Positions 36,181 through 45,098 are shown, counted from the first letter of the stretch. The stretch: 64,000 nucleotides of DNA from Rhodanobacteraceae bacterium (GCA_004299705.1 SCQS01000012.1:1-64000), one strand, 5' to 3'. The notes: generated from the sequence alone by a model not told the origin. Made by a program: numbers and translations.

Positions 36181-38061
36181 TCACTCCGCGTGATCGAACT
36201 CGGGCATCGCCTTGAACAACTGTCCCTTGCGCCACTTGTCGGCGCCCGGGCGCGCATAGACGACCTTGCCGCCGATGATGGTGTACAGCACCCGCGTGCG
36301 CAGGATGTCGTCGGAGGGCATCGTCAACAAGTCGCCGGAGAACACATCGATATCCGCGAGCTTGCCGGGCGCCAACGACCCGAGTTCGTGGTCCTCGAAG
36401 ATCGCGTAGGCGTTGTTCCAGGTGTAGTCGCGCAATTCCTGCCGGGGCGTCTTGACCTCCGCCGGGAAGAACGTCTTCCTGCCGTGATCGTAGGCACGCG
36501 TCACCGCGCAATAGAACACCGGGATCGGGTTGGTATCCTCGACCGGCGTGTCGGTGCCGTCCAATACCATCGCGCCGCTTGCGATCAGTTTGTGCCAGAC
36601 ATAGGCGCCCTCCTGCGCACGCTTCTCGCCGATGCGCGGCACCACCATTGGCGCATCCGAACAGGCGTGGATGGATTGCATGGACGCGATCACGCCCAGC
36701 TCCGCAAAACGCGGAATGTCCGCAGGGTTCAGGTGCTGTGCGTGTTCGACGCGCCAGCGCAGTGCCTGCGCCGCCGGGTCTTCGGCGAAAATTTTCTGGT
36801 AGAGATCCAGCACTTCGCGATTGGCGCGGTCGCCGATCGCGTGGATCGAAACCTGGAAGCCGTCGCGCGCCGCGATCTTGGCGATCTGCGCCAGATCACT
36901 CATCGGCGTCACGTTCTTGCCGGTGATGCCGGGCGCGTCGCTGTACGGCTCAAGGAACCACGCGCTGCGCGTACCCAGCGCGCCGTCGGAAACATCCTCG
37001 CCCACGCCACGCACGGTGAAGTGGTTGTCAGCAAAACCGATAATGCGGTACTTGGCGAGGTTCTTGTCGAGGCTCGCGACATTCTCGACATCGACGTTGA
37101 CGTACAGGCGCAGCGGCAGGCCCTTGGCGGCCTGCTGCTTCAGCCAGTCGATGGTCTGGAAATCCTCGCCCATGTCGACGAAGCTGGTGATGCCCTTGCT
37201 GATTTCGTTCTGCACCGCGAGTTGCAACGCCTTCTCGCGGCGCGCGTTGCGTTCGGCCGGCGTCAGCGAGGCAATGTATTTCTGGTGGGCGCGATGCACG
37301 GGATCGGCCGCGGTGTCGGTCAGCATCCCGATGGCGTGGCCCTGCTTGTCGCGCACGATGGTGCCGCCGGGCGGGTTCGGCGTGCTGTCGGTGATGCCGG
37401 CCAGCTTCAGCGCCGCGGCATTGGCGTACACGCCGTGGTAGCTGGCCGTGATCAGCATCACCGGATTGTCGGGCGACACGGCATCCAGACTGGTCGGCAA
37501 CGGCAGGCCCAGCACGTTCGGCTGCGGCACGCGGTTCCACTTGTTCTGCAACCAGCCGAAGCCCACGATCCACTGCCCCGGCTTGGCCTTGGCGACGGCG
37601 GCCTTGACCATTGCGACGATGCCGTCCCAGTTCCTGGCCTTGCCGACGTTGATCTGCATGAGCGATTCGCCGGTCTGCAGCAGGTGCCCGTGGCCCTCGA
37701 TGAAGCCGGGCGTCACGAACGCGCCGTGCAGGTCCATGACCTTGGTGTGCGGGCCGATGTAATGCGCGATGCCGGCGTTGCTGCCGACCGCCTCGATCTT
37801 GCCGCCTCGAATCGCCAGAGCCTGCGCGTCGGGCTGCGACGGGTTTTCGGTGGCAATGGTGGCATCACGCAACACCAGGTCGGCGGGTTGTGGCGTGGGC
37901 GGGAACCCATCAACCGGCGGACTCGCCGCAAACACTTTCGCGAAGCTGGCATCGGCCGCCTGCAGCGCCGACGACGAGCCAGCAACCGGCGCGCTGGCTG
38001 CGAATGCCGAGGCGGCGACAGCCAACGCAATGCCCGCAAATGCAAAGTGGAATGACTTCAT
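36181..38061 (-). CDS. YtcJ-type metal-dependent amidohydrolase, exported
   Basis: 626 residues with a signal peptide (IALAVAASAFA). The amidohydrolase-3 fold is seen in LVLRDATIATENPS, the metal motif PGFIEGHGHLLQ, FQVSIHAIGDRANREVLDLY with metal-binding His, and the C-terminal LGSLAPGKLADIDVFSGD. YtcJ-like enzymes cleave amide bonds; substrate not assigned. In this locus an N-acyl amino acid is a reasonable guess. ATG 38061 has a GGAGGGGTTCG region upstream. A copy of the 44-bp element lies 101 bases upstream of the start. Confidence 0.88.
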   Translation of the reverse strand: MKSFHFAFAGIALAVAASAFAASAPVAGSSSALQAADASFAKVFAASPPVDGFPPTPQPADLVLRDATIATENPSQPDAQALAIRGGKIEAVGSNAGIAHYIGPHTKVMDLHGAFVTPGFIEGHGHLLQTGESLMQINVGKARNWDGIVAMVKAAVAKAKPGQWIVGFGWLQNKWNRVPQPNVLGLPLPTSLDAVSPDNPVMLITASYHGVYANAAALKLAGITDSTPNPPGGTIVRDKQGHAIGMLTDTAADPVHRAHQKYIASLTPAERNARREKALQLAVQNEISKGITSFVDMGEDFQTIDWLKQQAAKGLPLRLYVNVDVENVASLDKNLAKYRIIGFADNHFTVRGVGEDVSDGALGTRSAWFLEPYSDAPGITGKNVTPMSDLAQIAKIAARDGFQVSIHAIGDRANREVLDLYQKIFAEDPAAQALRWRVEHAQHLNPADIPRFAELGVIASMQSIHACSDAPMVVPRIGEKRAQEGAYVWHKLIASGAMVLDGTDTPVEDTNPIPVFYCAVTRAYDHGRKTFFPAEVKTPRQELRDYTWNNAYAIFEDHELGSLAPGKLADIDVFSGDLLTMPSDDILRTRVLYTIIGGKVVYARPGADKWRKGQLFKAMPEFDHAE

Positions 38062-38162
38062 CGAACCCCTCCGATCAACGCGTGAATACCGACCGCGTGC
38101 TCCGTCCGGAAGCAACCTGCATGGTCAAAATCGGAACGAGGATAAGCCGCCGCGGCCAGCGA

Positions 38163-38206
38163 CCACCAATGAAAAGACCGGCATGTTACATAACCGGACG
38201 TTGTGG
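38163..38206 (-). promoter_or_regulatory. 44-bp shared upstream element, copy 2 (YtcJ amidohydrolase)
   Basis: On the minus strand it reads CCACAA, three bases, CCGGTTATGTA, two bases, ATGCCGGTC and TTTTCATTGG, ending TGG. It lies between the LysR stop and the amidohydrolase start and is oriented toward the latter. This copy also shows a near-palindrome CCGGTTATGTAACATGCCGG. Confidence 0.85.
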
Positions 38207-38222
38207 GTACGCGCGCGCCGCG

Positions 38223-39137
38223 TCACGCCGGGTTTCGATCCTGTGTCAGCATCCGTTGCGCCAGTTGCCGCACCAGGTCCAGAAAGCGCTTCTGCACCGG
38301 GTTCAGCGGATTGTCGGGCCGGTACATCGCGTACAGCACGACTTCGAGGTGCGGCTTCAGCGAACGCATCTGCACGCTGCCCGCGCCACCGCAACGCGCC
38401 GTGAAGGGATCCACCAGCGCCAGCCCCTCGCCCTTCGCCACCAGCGTGTGGGCCAACTGGTAGGTCTGCACCGAAACCGCGGTGCGCGGCGCCGGTTCCA
38501 ACTGTGCAAGATGACTTTGCAGCATGTTGCCCAACGCATCGCGCACGGTGATGCCGACCATCGGCTGGCCGGCCAGCGCGCTGATCGGAAGCGGCTGCGA
38601 CAACTCCTTCTCGGGCCACCAACCGGGCGGCGCGATCACCATCACGTGGCCGCGGCACAGCACCTTCTGGCGCAGGGTCTGGTGGCCGGTATCCTGCAGC
38701 GTCAGCCCGATGTCGGTTTCGCGCAACGACAGCGCTTCGCACATCACGGCCGAGTGCTGGGTGGACAGCTCCGCTGCGGCATCCGGAAACGCCTTGCGCA
38801 ACAGCACGGTGGCGGCAGGCAGCAGCACCTGCGCCAGCGTCGGCGTGCAGGTCACCCGCAACGGGCAACTGCCCGGCTGGCCCATGCTGCTGGTCAGTCG
38901 CTGCAGGTCGTGCACGTCCTGGATGATCTTCTCGATGCGGTCGCGCAACTGCAGCGCCTGCTGGGTGGGCTGCAGGCGCCCGCGCACCCGGCTGAACAGG
39001 GCAAAGCCGAGTTTGTCTTCCGCATGCTGCAAGGCTTTGCTGGCGGCCGGCTGCGAGATGTTCAACAGCTTGGCGGCGCCGGTCAGGCTGCCCGTCGTGA
39101 GCACGGCATGGAAAAGTTCGATGTATCGCAGACGCAT
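38223..39137 (-). CDS. LysR family transcriptional regulator
   Basis: 304 residues from ATG 39137. The N-terminal winged helix-turn-helix reads LRYIELFHAVLTTGSLTGAAKLLNISQPAASKALQHAE, a standard LysR DNA-binding domain. The C-terminal two-lobe effector domain begins near residue 88 (LRVTCTPTLAQVLLP). It is divergent from the P1 peptidase gene with 150 bases between, the usual place for a LysR target promoter. It is the only regulator in the D-amino-acid region, hence the first candidate to bind the 44-bp elements (inference). Confidence 0.92.
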   Translation of the reverse strand: MRLRYIELFHAVLTTGSLTGAAKLLNISQPAASKALQHAEDKLGFALFSRVRGRLQPTQQALQLRDRIEKIIQDVHDLQRLTSSMGQPGSCPLRVTCTPTLAQVLLPAATVLLRKAFPDAAAELSTQHSAVMCEALSLRETDIGLTLQDTGHQTLRQKVLCRGHVMVIAPPGWWPEKELSQPLPISALAGQPMVGITVRDALGNMLQSHLAQLEPAPRTAVSVQTYQLAHTLVAKGEGLALVDPFTARCGGAGSVQMRSLKPHLEVVLYAMYRPDNPLNPVQKRFLDLVRQLAQRMLTQDRNPA

Positions 39138-39287
39138 GTCGAGAGTTGCCCTCCGCCCCCCGATGATGATATTGCTTGAGCGCCGCCGGTTTGCCAACAA
39201 CACGCGGGCATGACTTTCGGCAGGGTTCGACACGCCCGGCAAGGCGCGTTCGAACCGCAAAACTTGTCCACGCCAAAGGGGTAGCGC

Positions 39288-40466
39288 ATGGTTTCCCGCC
39301 TCGTGGTCGCAGCGATCCTGTTGCTGGGCTGTGCGCCCGCTTTCGCCCAGCACCAGGACCTGCGCGCCTACGGAATCGACATCGGGGTACTGCAACCCGG
39401 GCGCTGGAATGCAATCACGGACGTACCGGGTGTCAGGGTCGGCCAGAAAACCCTGATCCAGGGCCATGACGTGCGCACGGGCGTCACCGCCATCCTGCCG
39501 TACCCCGGCAACATCTTCCGGGACAAGGTTCCGGCCGCGGTCTACGTCGGCAACGGTTTCGGCAAGCTGACCGGCGCCACGCAGATCGCGGAACTCGGCA
39601 ACATCGAAACGCCGATCGTCCTGACCAACACGTTGAGCGTGCCGACCGCGGCGGATGCCCTGATCGACTACACGTTTTCATTCCCGGCCAACGCCGACGT
39701 GCTGTCGGTCAACCCGGTGGTGGGCGAAACCAACGACGGCTATTTGAACGACATCCGCGGCCGCCACGTGACCAAGCAGGACGTGCTGGACGCCATCAAA
39801 TCGGCGCAAACCGGCCGGGTCGCGCAAGGCGATGTCGGCGCCGGCACGGGAACCGTGGCGTTCGGCTACAAGGGCGGGATCGGAACCTCGTCCCGGAAAC
39901 TGCCGGCATCGCTGGGCGGCTACACCGTCGGCGTGCTGGTGCAGACAAACTTCGGCGGCGTGCTGGACATCGCCGGCGTGCCGGTCGGGAAACTGCTGCA
40001 CCATTATTACCTCAGCGACAAGTTGAACGATTCGCCCGACGGCTCCTGCATGATCGTGGTGGCCACCGACGCGCCGCTGGCTTCGCGCAACCTCGAACGC
40101 CTCGCGAAGCGGGCGATCCTGGGGCTTGCGAAAACGGGCGGCATCGAATCGAACGGCAGCGGCGATTACGTGATCGCCTTCTCCACCAACAAGGCGGTAC
40201 GGATGCCGTATCAAGCGGCAAGTCCGTTGCGGCAGGAAAAGGTCCTGCGCAACGATGCGATGTCACCCTTGTTCATGGCTACCATCGAGGCGACCGAGGA
40301 GGCCATCATCAATTCCCTGTTCCACGCCCAGAGCATGACCGGACGCGACCATCACCAAGTCGCCGCCTTGACCGTCGACAAGGTGCTCGAAATCATGCGG
40401 CAGCGCGGCTACCCGGTTGTCGAATCGGGCAAGCCCGCTCCTGCGGGGGCCGGTTCGAAGCCCTGA
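39288..40466 (+). CDS. P1 family peptidase (DmpA-like aminopeptidase)
   Basis: 392 residues with a signal peptide (VAAILLLGCAPAFA). The DmpA family processes itself before a serine that becomes the N-terminal nucleophile; here the site is DGSCMIVVATDAPL with Ser253. NAITDVPGVRVGQKTLI near the start and GAGTGTVAFGYKGGIGT in the middle are hallmarks. Family members remove N-terminal amino acids, including D-residues and beta-alanine, from short peptides. Ribosome site AAAGGGG lies before ATG 39288. Divergent from LysR. Confidence 0.92.
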   Translation: MVSRLVVAAILLLGCAPAFAQHQDLRAYGIDIGVLQPGRWNAITDVPGVRVGQKTLIQGHDVRTGVTAILPYPGNIFRDKVPAAVYVGNGFGKLTGATQIAELGNIETPIVLTNTLSVPTAADALIDYTFSFPANADVLSVNPVVGETNDGYLNDIRGRHVTKQDVLDAIKSAQTGRVAQGDVGAGTGTVAFGYKGGIGTSSRKLPASLGGYTVGVLVQTNFGGVLDIAGVPVGKLLHHYYLSDKLNDSPDGSCMIVVATDAPLASRNLERLAKRAILGLAKTGGIESNGSGDYVIAFSTNKAVRMPYQAASPLRQEKVLRNDAMSPLFMATIEATEEAIINSLFHAQSMTGRDHHQVAALTVDKVLEIMRQRGYPVVESGKPAPAGAGSKP

Positions 40467-40490
40467 CGTGGCAGAAAGAACCTTTACATC

Positions 40491-40541
40491 GTCATTCCTG
40501 GGCGCCTGCGGCTTCATTGCAGGCGAACCCGGAATGGCGAC
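40491..40541. repeat. Short GTCATTCC repeat
   Basis: GTCATTCCTGGGCGCCTGC and GCAGGCGAACCCGGAATG form a compact hairpin of the GTCATTCC family, 24 bases after the P1 peptidase stop. It may end or stabilise that transcript. Confidence 0.7.
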
Positions 40542-40599
40542 GTTCTTTGCCAATATGCAAGGCCAATCGGGCAACCCGAGCGGCGAAGGCCCCAACCAC

Positions 40600-40643
40600 T
40601 CACAACTCCCGGTTATGCCTGATGCCCGTCTTTTCATTGGCAG
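40600..40643 (+). promoter_or_regulatory. 44-bp shared upstream element, copy 3 (dgcN-dgcA)
   Basis: TCACAA, three bases, CCGGTTATGCC, two bases, ATGCCCGTC, TTTTCATTGG, ending CAG. This copy shows the tandem ATGCC-N2-ATGCC most clearly. It ends 80 bases before dgcN and points toward it. Confidence 0.85.
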
Positions 40644-40723
40644 GCGCCGGCCACCGGCGGATAACCTCGTGCAAGCGATTGGGGCAAGCACCAGGCACGA
40701 TGAATCTCCGAAGGAACGAATAC

Positions 40724-41767
40724 ATGTCCGAACACGGGGCAATCCCGGGCCAGGCCCAGTGGGGGCCACCCTACCTGTTGTACCTCGGGCAGGCCGCCGA
40801 CAACCTGGCCATCAAGACGGCCAGGGGCCTGGCCTACTGGCGTCCCGAGTGGTGCATCGCGCAACATCGGCATCCCGATTGCCGTTTCACGCTGGGCTTG
40901 CCGGAAATGGGCTTTGCGGAAGCGCGTGCGGCCGGCGCCGACACCATGGTGATTGGCACCGCGAACGCGGGCGGCGTGATGGCCGCTGAAACCGTCGCCG
41001 ACACCGTCGCCGCGCTCGATGCCGGCCTCAACGTGATCGCCGGCCTGCACCAGAAACTGCGCGACAACGCCGACATCGTCGCCGCCGCCCGGCGCAACGG
41101 CAGGGTGCTGTTCGACGCGCGCGAACCGGTCGGCCCCCTGCCCGTCGGCAGCGGCCGCAAACGCACCGGACACCGCCTGCTGACCGTGGGCACCGATTGT
41201 TCGGTCGGCAAGATGTACACCTCGCTCGCCCTCGAACGCAGCATGCGCAAGCGTGGCCTCAAGGCGGATTTCCGTGCCACCGGGCAAACCGGCATCTTCG
41301 TCGCCGGTGGCGGCATCCCCGTGGATTCGGTGATCGCGGATTTCATCTCGGGCGCGGCCGAGGCGATTTCACCCGCGCGCGACGATGGCGGCTGGGACCT
41401 GATCGAGGGCCAGGGCTCGCTGTTCCACCCGTCCTACGCGGGCGTGTCGCTGGGTCTGCTGCACGGCTCCCAGCCCGACGCACTGGTGTTGTGCCACGAA
41501 CCCACGCGCGCGCACATGCGCGGGCTGCCGGATTTTCCGATCCCCGACCTGCAGCAATGCCTGGACGCCAATCTCGTCGCGGCGCGCCTGACCAACCCCG
41601 CGGTCAAGGCGGTCGGGATCGCGCTCAACACCTCCGGCCTCGACCAGCATGAAGCGCTCGCGGCCTGCCGCGAGATCAGCCGCCGACTCGGCCTGCCCTG
41701 CCAGGATCCCGTCAGCATGGGCGTCGAAGCCATCGTGGACAACCTGCTGGCATGCTGCGCGAACTGA
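40724..41767 (+). CDS. dgcN: DgcN-type D-glutamate N-acetyltransferase (DUF1611)
   Basis: 347 residues. DUF1611 family with a P-loop GTDCSVGKMYTSLALE near residue 160, then FRATGQTGIFVAGGGIPVDSV, EGQGSLFHPSYAGVSLGLLHG and LCHEPTRAHMRG. In marine bacteria DUF1611 proteins named DgcN acetylate D-glutamate as the first step of D-Glu catabolism (family knowledge). The start ATG 40724 has AAGGAA eight bases upstream. The stop overlaps the enolase-superfamily gene by 16 bases, the DgcN-DgcA arrangement. Confidence 0.87.
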   Translation: MSEHGAIPGQAQWGPPYLLYLGQAADNLAIKTARGLAYWRPEWCIAQHRHPDCRFTLGLPEMGFAEARAAGADTMVIGTANAGGVMAAETVADTVAALDAGLNVIAGLHQKLRDNADIVAAARRNGRVLFDAREPVGPLPVGSGRKRTGHRLLTVGTDCSVGKMYTSLALERSMRKRGLKADFRATGQTGIFVAGGGIPVDSVIADFISGAAEAISPARDDGGWDLIEGQGSLFHPSYAGVSLGLLHGSQPDALVLCHEPTRAHMRGLPDFPIPDLQQCLDANLVAARLTNPAVKAVGIALNTSGLDQHEALAACREISRRLGLPCQDPVSMGVEAIVDNLLACCAN

Positions 41768-42738
41768 CGATCCGCCATTCAAGCCTGCCGCTGCATTCGC
41801 CGTTCCGCATCTCGCGCGGGGTCAAGCACGCGGCGGAGGTGGTCACGGTCGAACTTCGGCAAGGCGATTGCGTCGGACGCGGCGAATCGGTGCCCTACCC
41901 GCGCTACGGTGAATCGATGGTGTCGGTGCTCGCCCAGGCCGAGTCGTTGCGCAGGGAGCTTTGCGCCGGCATGGGTCGCGACGAGCTGCAGGCGCGGCTC
42001 GAACCCGGTGCCGCACGCAACGCACTGGATGCGGCGCTGTGGGATCTGGAATCGAAGCTCACCCGCGTGCCGGTATGGACGCGGCTGGCGCGACCGTCGC
42101 ACGCGCCGCTCACCACGGCGCTGACCCTCAGCATCGATACGCCCGAGGCCATGGCCGAGGCCGCCGCGCGCATCGCGGATGCCGGACTGATCAAGATCAA
42201 GGTCGACGCCACCGAGCCGGCCGCGCGCATCGAGGCCGTGCGGCGCGCGGCACCGGCCGCCGCGCTGATCGTCGATCCCAACGAAAGCTGGAACATCGAA
42301 ACCCTGCGCGATCTTCAGCCGGCGCTGGCGCGTGCAGGCGTGCGCCTGCTGGAACAACCGCTGCCCGCCGATGCCGACGATGACCTGCTCGGGTTTTCAA
42401 GCGACGTTCCGATCTGCGCGGACGAAGCCTGCCACACCACGGCGGACCTGCCGCGCCTGCGCGGCCGTTACCAGGCCATCAACATCAAGCTGGACAAGAC
42501 CGGCGGCCTGACCGAAGCATGGCGCCTGCTGCGCGCAGCCCGCGCCGACGGGTTCCGCATCATGGTCGGCTGCATGGTGTGCTCGTCGCTGGGCATCGCG
42601 CCCGCACTGGAGGTCGCGCGGGAAGCCGAGTTCATTGATCTGGACGGGCCACTGTGGCTGGAACACGATCATGCTGGCGGCGTGAAGCTCGAAGGTGGTT
42701 TGCTGTCGCCGCCCGCGCCGGGATTCTGGGGCGGGTGA
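41752..42738 (+). CDS. dgcA: DgcA-type N-acetyl-D-glutamate racemase / dipeptide epimerase
   Basis: 328 residues, enolase superfamily, MLE/dipeptide-epimerase subgroup. Catalytic pattern: KIKVD (Lys148, Lys150), metal ligands Asp175 (VDPNESW), Glu201 (LEQPLP) and Asp224 (ADEACH), and the opposite-face Lys246 (NIKLDKTGG). It could epimerise L-Ala-D/L-Glu dipeptides or N-acetyl-Glu. The tight coupling to dgcN favours the second, i.e. turning N-acetyl-D-Glu into N-acetyl-L-Glu. No deacetylase gene follows. Confidence 0.88.
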   Translation: MLRELTIRHSSLPLHSPFRISRGVKHAAEVVTVELRQGDCVGRGESVPYPRYGESMVSVLAQAESLRRELCAGMGRDELQARLEPGAARNALDAALWDLESKLTRVPVWTRLARPSHAPLTTALTLSIDTPEAMAEAAARIADAGLIKIKVDATEPAARIEAVRRAAPAAALIVDPNESWNIETLRDLQPALARAGVRLLEQPLPADADDDLLGFSSDVPICADEACHTTADLPRLRGRYQAINIKLDKTGGLTEAWRLLRAARADGFRIMVGCMVCSSLGIAPALEVAREAEFIDLDGPLWLEHDHAGGVKLEGGLLSPPAPGFWGG

Positions 42739-42867
42739 TATACCTCACCGCTTGGCAGACCCGTCCGCGCCAAGCCTTCGGCTGTACTCGGGACAGGTTC
42801 CGCGAGCAACGCGAACGAAGTCGAAGCACCATGTCCTTCCCCTTGACCCTTGCAGCCCAGAAGCCTC

Positions 42868-42949
42868 TGACACGGATCAACACGGGTAAAGTCGGATAGA
42901 ACAGAAGGTTGAGCTTTTAACCGACCTGATCCGCTTTTATCCGTGTCAA
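42868..42949. repeat. GACACGGATCAAC / ATCCGTGTC inverted repeat, copy 2
   Basis: Left end TGACACGGATCAACACGG, right end CTGATCCGCTTTTATCCGTGTC split here as CTGATCCGC and TTTTATCCGTGTC. The ends GACACGGAT and ATCCGTGTC are perfectly complementary. Closely related to the repeat at 36003-36155. Confidence 0.75.
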
Positions 42950-43010
42950 AGGCTTTCGCTTTGGGGCAGGGATCACGCGGCTCGGGATTGCGCAAAGTTT
43001 TCGGCACCGT

Positions 43011-43054
43011 CCACAATCTGCGGTTATGCCATGTACCGCATTTTTCATTGGTGC
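43011..43054 (+). promoter_or_regulatory. 44-bp shared upstream element, copy 4 (ggt)
   Basis: CCACAA, three bases, GCGGTTATGCC, two bases, GTACCGCAT, TTTTCATTGG, ending TGC. The most diverged copy in the second half of the direct repeat. It ends 51 bases before the chosen ggt start. Confidence 0.8.
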
Positions 43055-43105
43055 CGCGACGGGGCGGCGACTATTTTCAGTTCGATGAATTCGGAGACCC
43101 AAGTC

Positions 43106-44923
43106 ATGCTCGATCCAAACGCGGCGCGCTCCATCCCAAGGCGATCAACAGCGACACCGCGACGCGCCATCCAAGTGTCCAGACCCGTGCTGGCACTGGC
43201 GCTGGCCGCGCTCTGCGCCGCCGCGGGCGCGAAGAACACCACGCCGCCCTCGTCCGCCCCGTTCGCCTACCTGCCCGCCGCTACCCGCGATGCGCTGGTC
43301 AAGGTGCGGCCGGTCACGGCCAGGCACGCGATGGTGGTCACCGACCAACACCTCGCCACCGAGGCCGGCCTCGAAATCCTCAAGCAGGGCGGCAACGCCA
43401 TCGATGCGGCGGTCGCCGTCGGTTACGCGCTGGCGGTGACGCAGCCGTGTTGCGGCAACATCGGTGGCGGCGGCTTCATGACCATCCACCTCGCCAACGG
43501 CAAGAACCTGTTCCTGAACTTCCGCGAGAAGGCGCCGCTCAAGGCCACCTCGACGATGTTCCTGGATGCCAAGGGCAACGTGGTCGAGGGCCGCAGCGTC
43601 AACACCTATCTCGGCGTAGGCGTGCCGGGCACGGTGATGGGGCTGGATACGGCGCTCAAGACCTACGGCACGATGTCGCTCGCGCAAGTCATGGCACCGG
43701 CCATCAAACTGGCCCGCGACGGCTTCGTGCTGGAGGCCGGCGACGCCAGAATCATCAATCAGCGTCTCGCGGATCTCAACAAGCATCCGCACTCGGCCGC
43801 GATCTTCGGCCACGGCGACAAGCCGTGGAAGGCGGGCGAGCGTCTGGTGCAAACCGACCTCGCCAACACGCTCGAGAAGATCGCCAAGGGCGGCACCGAC
43901 GCGTTCTACAAGGGCTCCATCGCCAAGGCGATCGTCAAGGCCAGTGGCGAGAACGGCGGCATCCTCGGCATGCAGGACTTCGCCGACTACAACGTGGAAT
44001 GGTTGAAACCCGTCCAGTGCGAATACCACGGTTACACCATCCTGTCGGCGCCGCCGCCCAGTTCCGGCGGCACCACCATGTGCCTGACCCTGAACATCCT
44101 CAAGCCCTATCCGCTCGGCAAGTGGGGTTACGGTTCGGTCAAGTTCGTGCACTACTTCGCGGAAGCCGAACGCCGCGCCTTCGCCACCCGCAACACCTAT
44201 CTGGGCGATCCGGATTTCGTGCACATCCCGATGCAGAAACTGCTGTCGGCGTCGTATGCGGCCAGCCTGCGCGCGACGATCAAACCGGACAAGGCCACGC
44301 CCTCGTCCGAGATCAAGAGCTTCCTGCCATCCAGCGAGGGCAACAACACCACCCACTACTCGGTGATCGACCAGCACGGCAACGCGGTCGCCGTCACCTA
44401 CACCATCAACTTCCTGTTCGGCAACAAGCAGATGGCCGGCGACACCGGCTTCTACCTCAACGATGAAATGGACGACTTTACGGCCAAACCGGGCGCGTCG
44501 AACGGTGCCGGCCTGGTGCAGGGCAAGGCCGACGAGGTCGAGCCCGGCAAGCGGCCCTTGAGTTCGATGACCCCGACCATCGTGATGAAGGACGGCAAGC
44601 CGTTCATGCTCACCGGCAGCCCCGGCAGCGCCACCATCATCTCGACCACGATGGAAAGCATCCTCAACGTGATCGACTTCGGCATGAACATGCAGCAGGC
44701 GGTCGACGTGCCGCACATCCACATGCAGTGGTATCCGGACGTCGTCTACGTCGGACCCGGCCTGCTGACGCCCCAGGCAACGCAGCAATTGCAAGCGATG
44801 GGCTACACGCTCAAGACGCGCTCGCTGGGCGTGCTCGAATCCATCCTGGTCAACCCGAAGACCGGCTTGCTGGAAGGCGCCAGCGATCCGCATCGTTCGG
44901 CCGGTCTGGCCGCGGGCTACTGA
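43106..44923 (+). CDS. ggt: Gamma-glutamyltransferase
   Basis: 605 residues from ATG 43106 (GGAG nine bases upstream; ATG 43085 is the alternative). A basic N-terminal stretch precedes a signal sequence (VLALALAALCAAAGA). GGT is an N-terminal nucleophile hydrolase that cleaves itself before a Thr; here NNTTHYSVID gives Thr415. GGNAIDAAVAVGYALAV and NIGGGGFMTIH are typical large-subunit segments, and PLSSMTPTIV and GSPGSATIISTT the small-subunit ones. It hydrolyses or transfers gamma-glutamyl groups in the periplasm. In this locus gamma-D-Glu linkages of murein peptides are a possible target (inference). Confidence 0.94.
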   Translation: MLDPNAARSIPRRSTATPRRAIQVSRPVLALALAALCAAAGAKNTTPPSSAPFAYLPAATRDALVKVRPVTARHAMVVTDQHLATEAGLEILKQGGNAIDAAVAVGYALAVTQPCCGNIGGGGFMTIHLANGKNLFLNFREKAPLKATSTMFLDAKGNVVEGRSVNTYLGVGVPGTVMGLDTALKTYGTMSLAQVMAPAIKLARDGFVLEAGDARIINQRLADLNKHPHSAAIFGHGDKPWKAGERLVQTDLANTLEKIAKGGTDAFYKGSIAKAIVKASGENGGILGMQDFADYNVEWLKPVQCEYHGYTILSAPPPSSGGTTMCLTLNILKPYPLGKWGYGSVKFVHYFAEAERRAFATRNTYLGDPDFVHIPMQKLLSASYAASLRATIKPDKATPSSEIKSFLPSSEGNNTTHYSVIDQHGNAVAVTYTINFLFGNKQMAGDTGFYLNDEMDDFTAKPGASNGAGLVQGKADEVEPGKRPLSSMTPTIVMKDGKPFMLTGSPGSATIISTTMESILNVIDFGMNMQQAVDVPHIHMQWYPDVVYVGPGLLTPQATQQLQAMGYTLKTRSLGVLESILVNPKTGLLEGASDPHRSAGLAAGY

Positions 44924-44956
44924 CGTGTCACAGAAGGTGAGCGCCAGCTTTTGTTC

Positions 44957-45045
44957 GTCATTCCGGACGCCGCGCAGCGGCGATCCGGAACCTAGCGCCT
45001 TCCCTTTCGACGAAGGCACTGGATTCCCGCTTTCGCGGGAATGAC
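44957..45045. repeat. GTCATTCCGG repeat element
   Basis: GTCATTCCGGACGCCGCG at the left and GCGGGAATGAC at the right, with a CGCGCAGCGGCG hairpin inside. Lies between ggt and lysA. Confidence 0.8.
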
Positions 45046-45098
45046 GCCAATCAATGGGTGTTCTCCGACTCCGAGACAATCCACACCTATCACATGCA

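Larger units (their letters stand above)
42739..43105. other. 367-base gap between dgcA and ggt
   Basis: No gene seen. It contains the ATCCGTGTC repeat (42868-42949) and element copy 4 (43011-43054). The ggt ribosome site GGAG lies at about 43093. Confidence 0.65.

Noticed and set aside
27349-43054. 44-bp motif as a sigma-54 or FliA promoter
   Set aside because: No GG/GC pair with the -24/-12 spacing and no GCCGATAA. The invariant block TTTTCATTGG fits neither.
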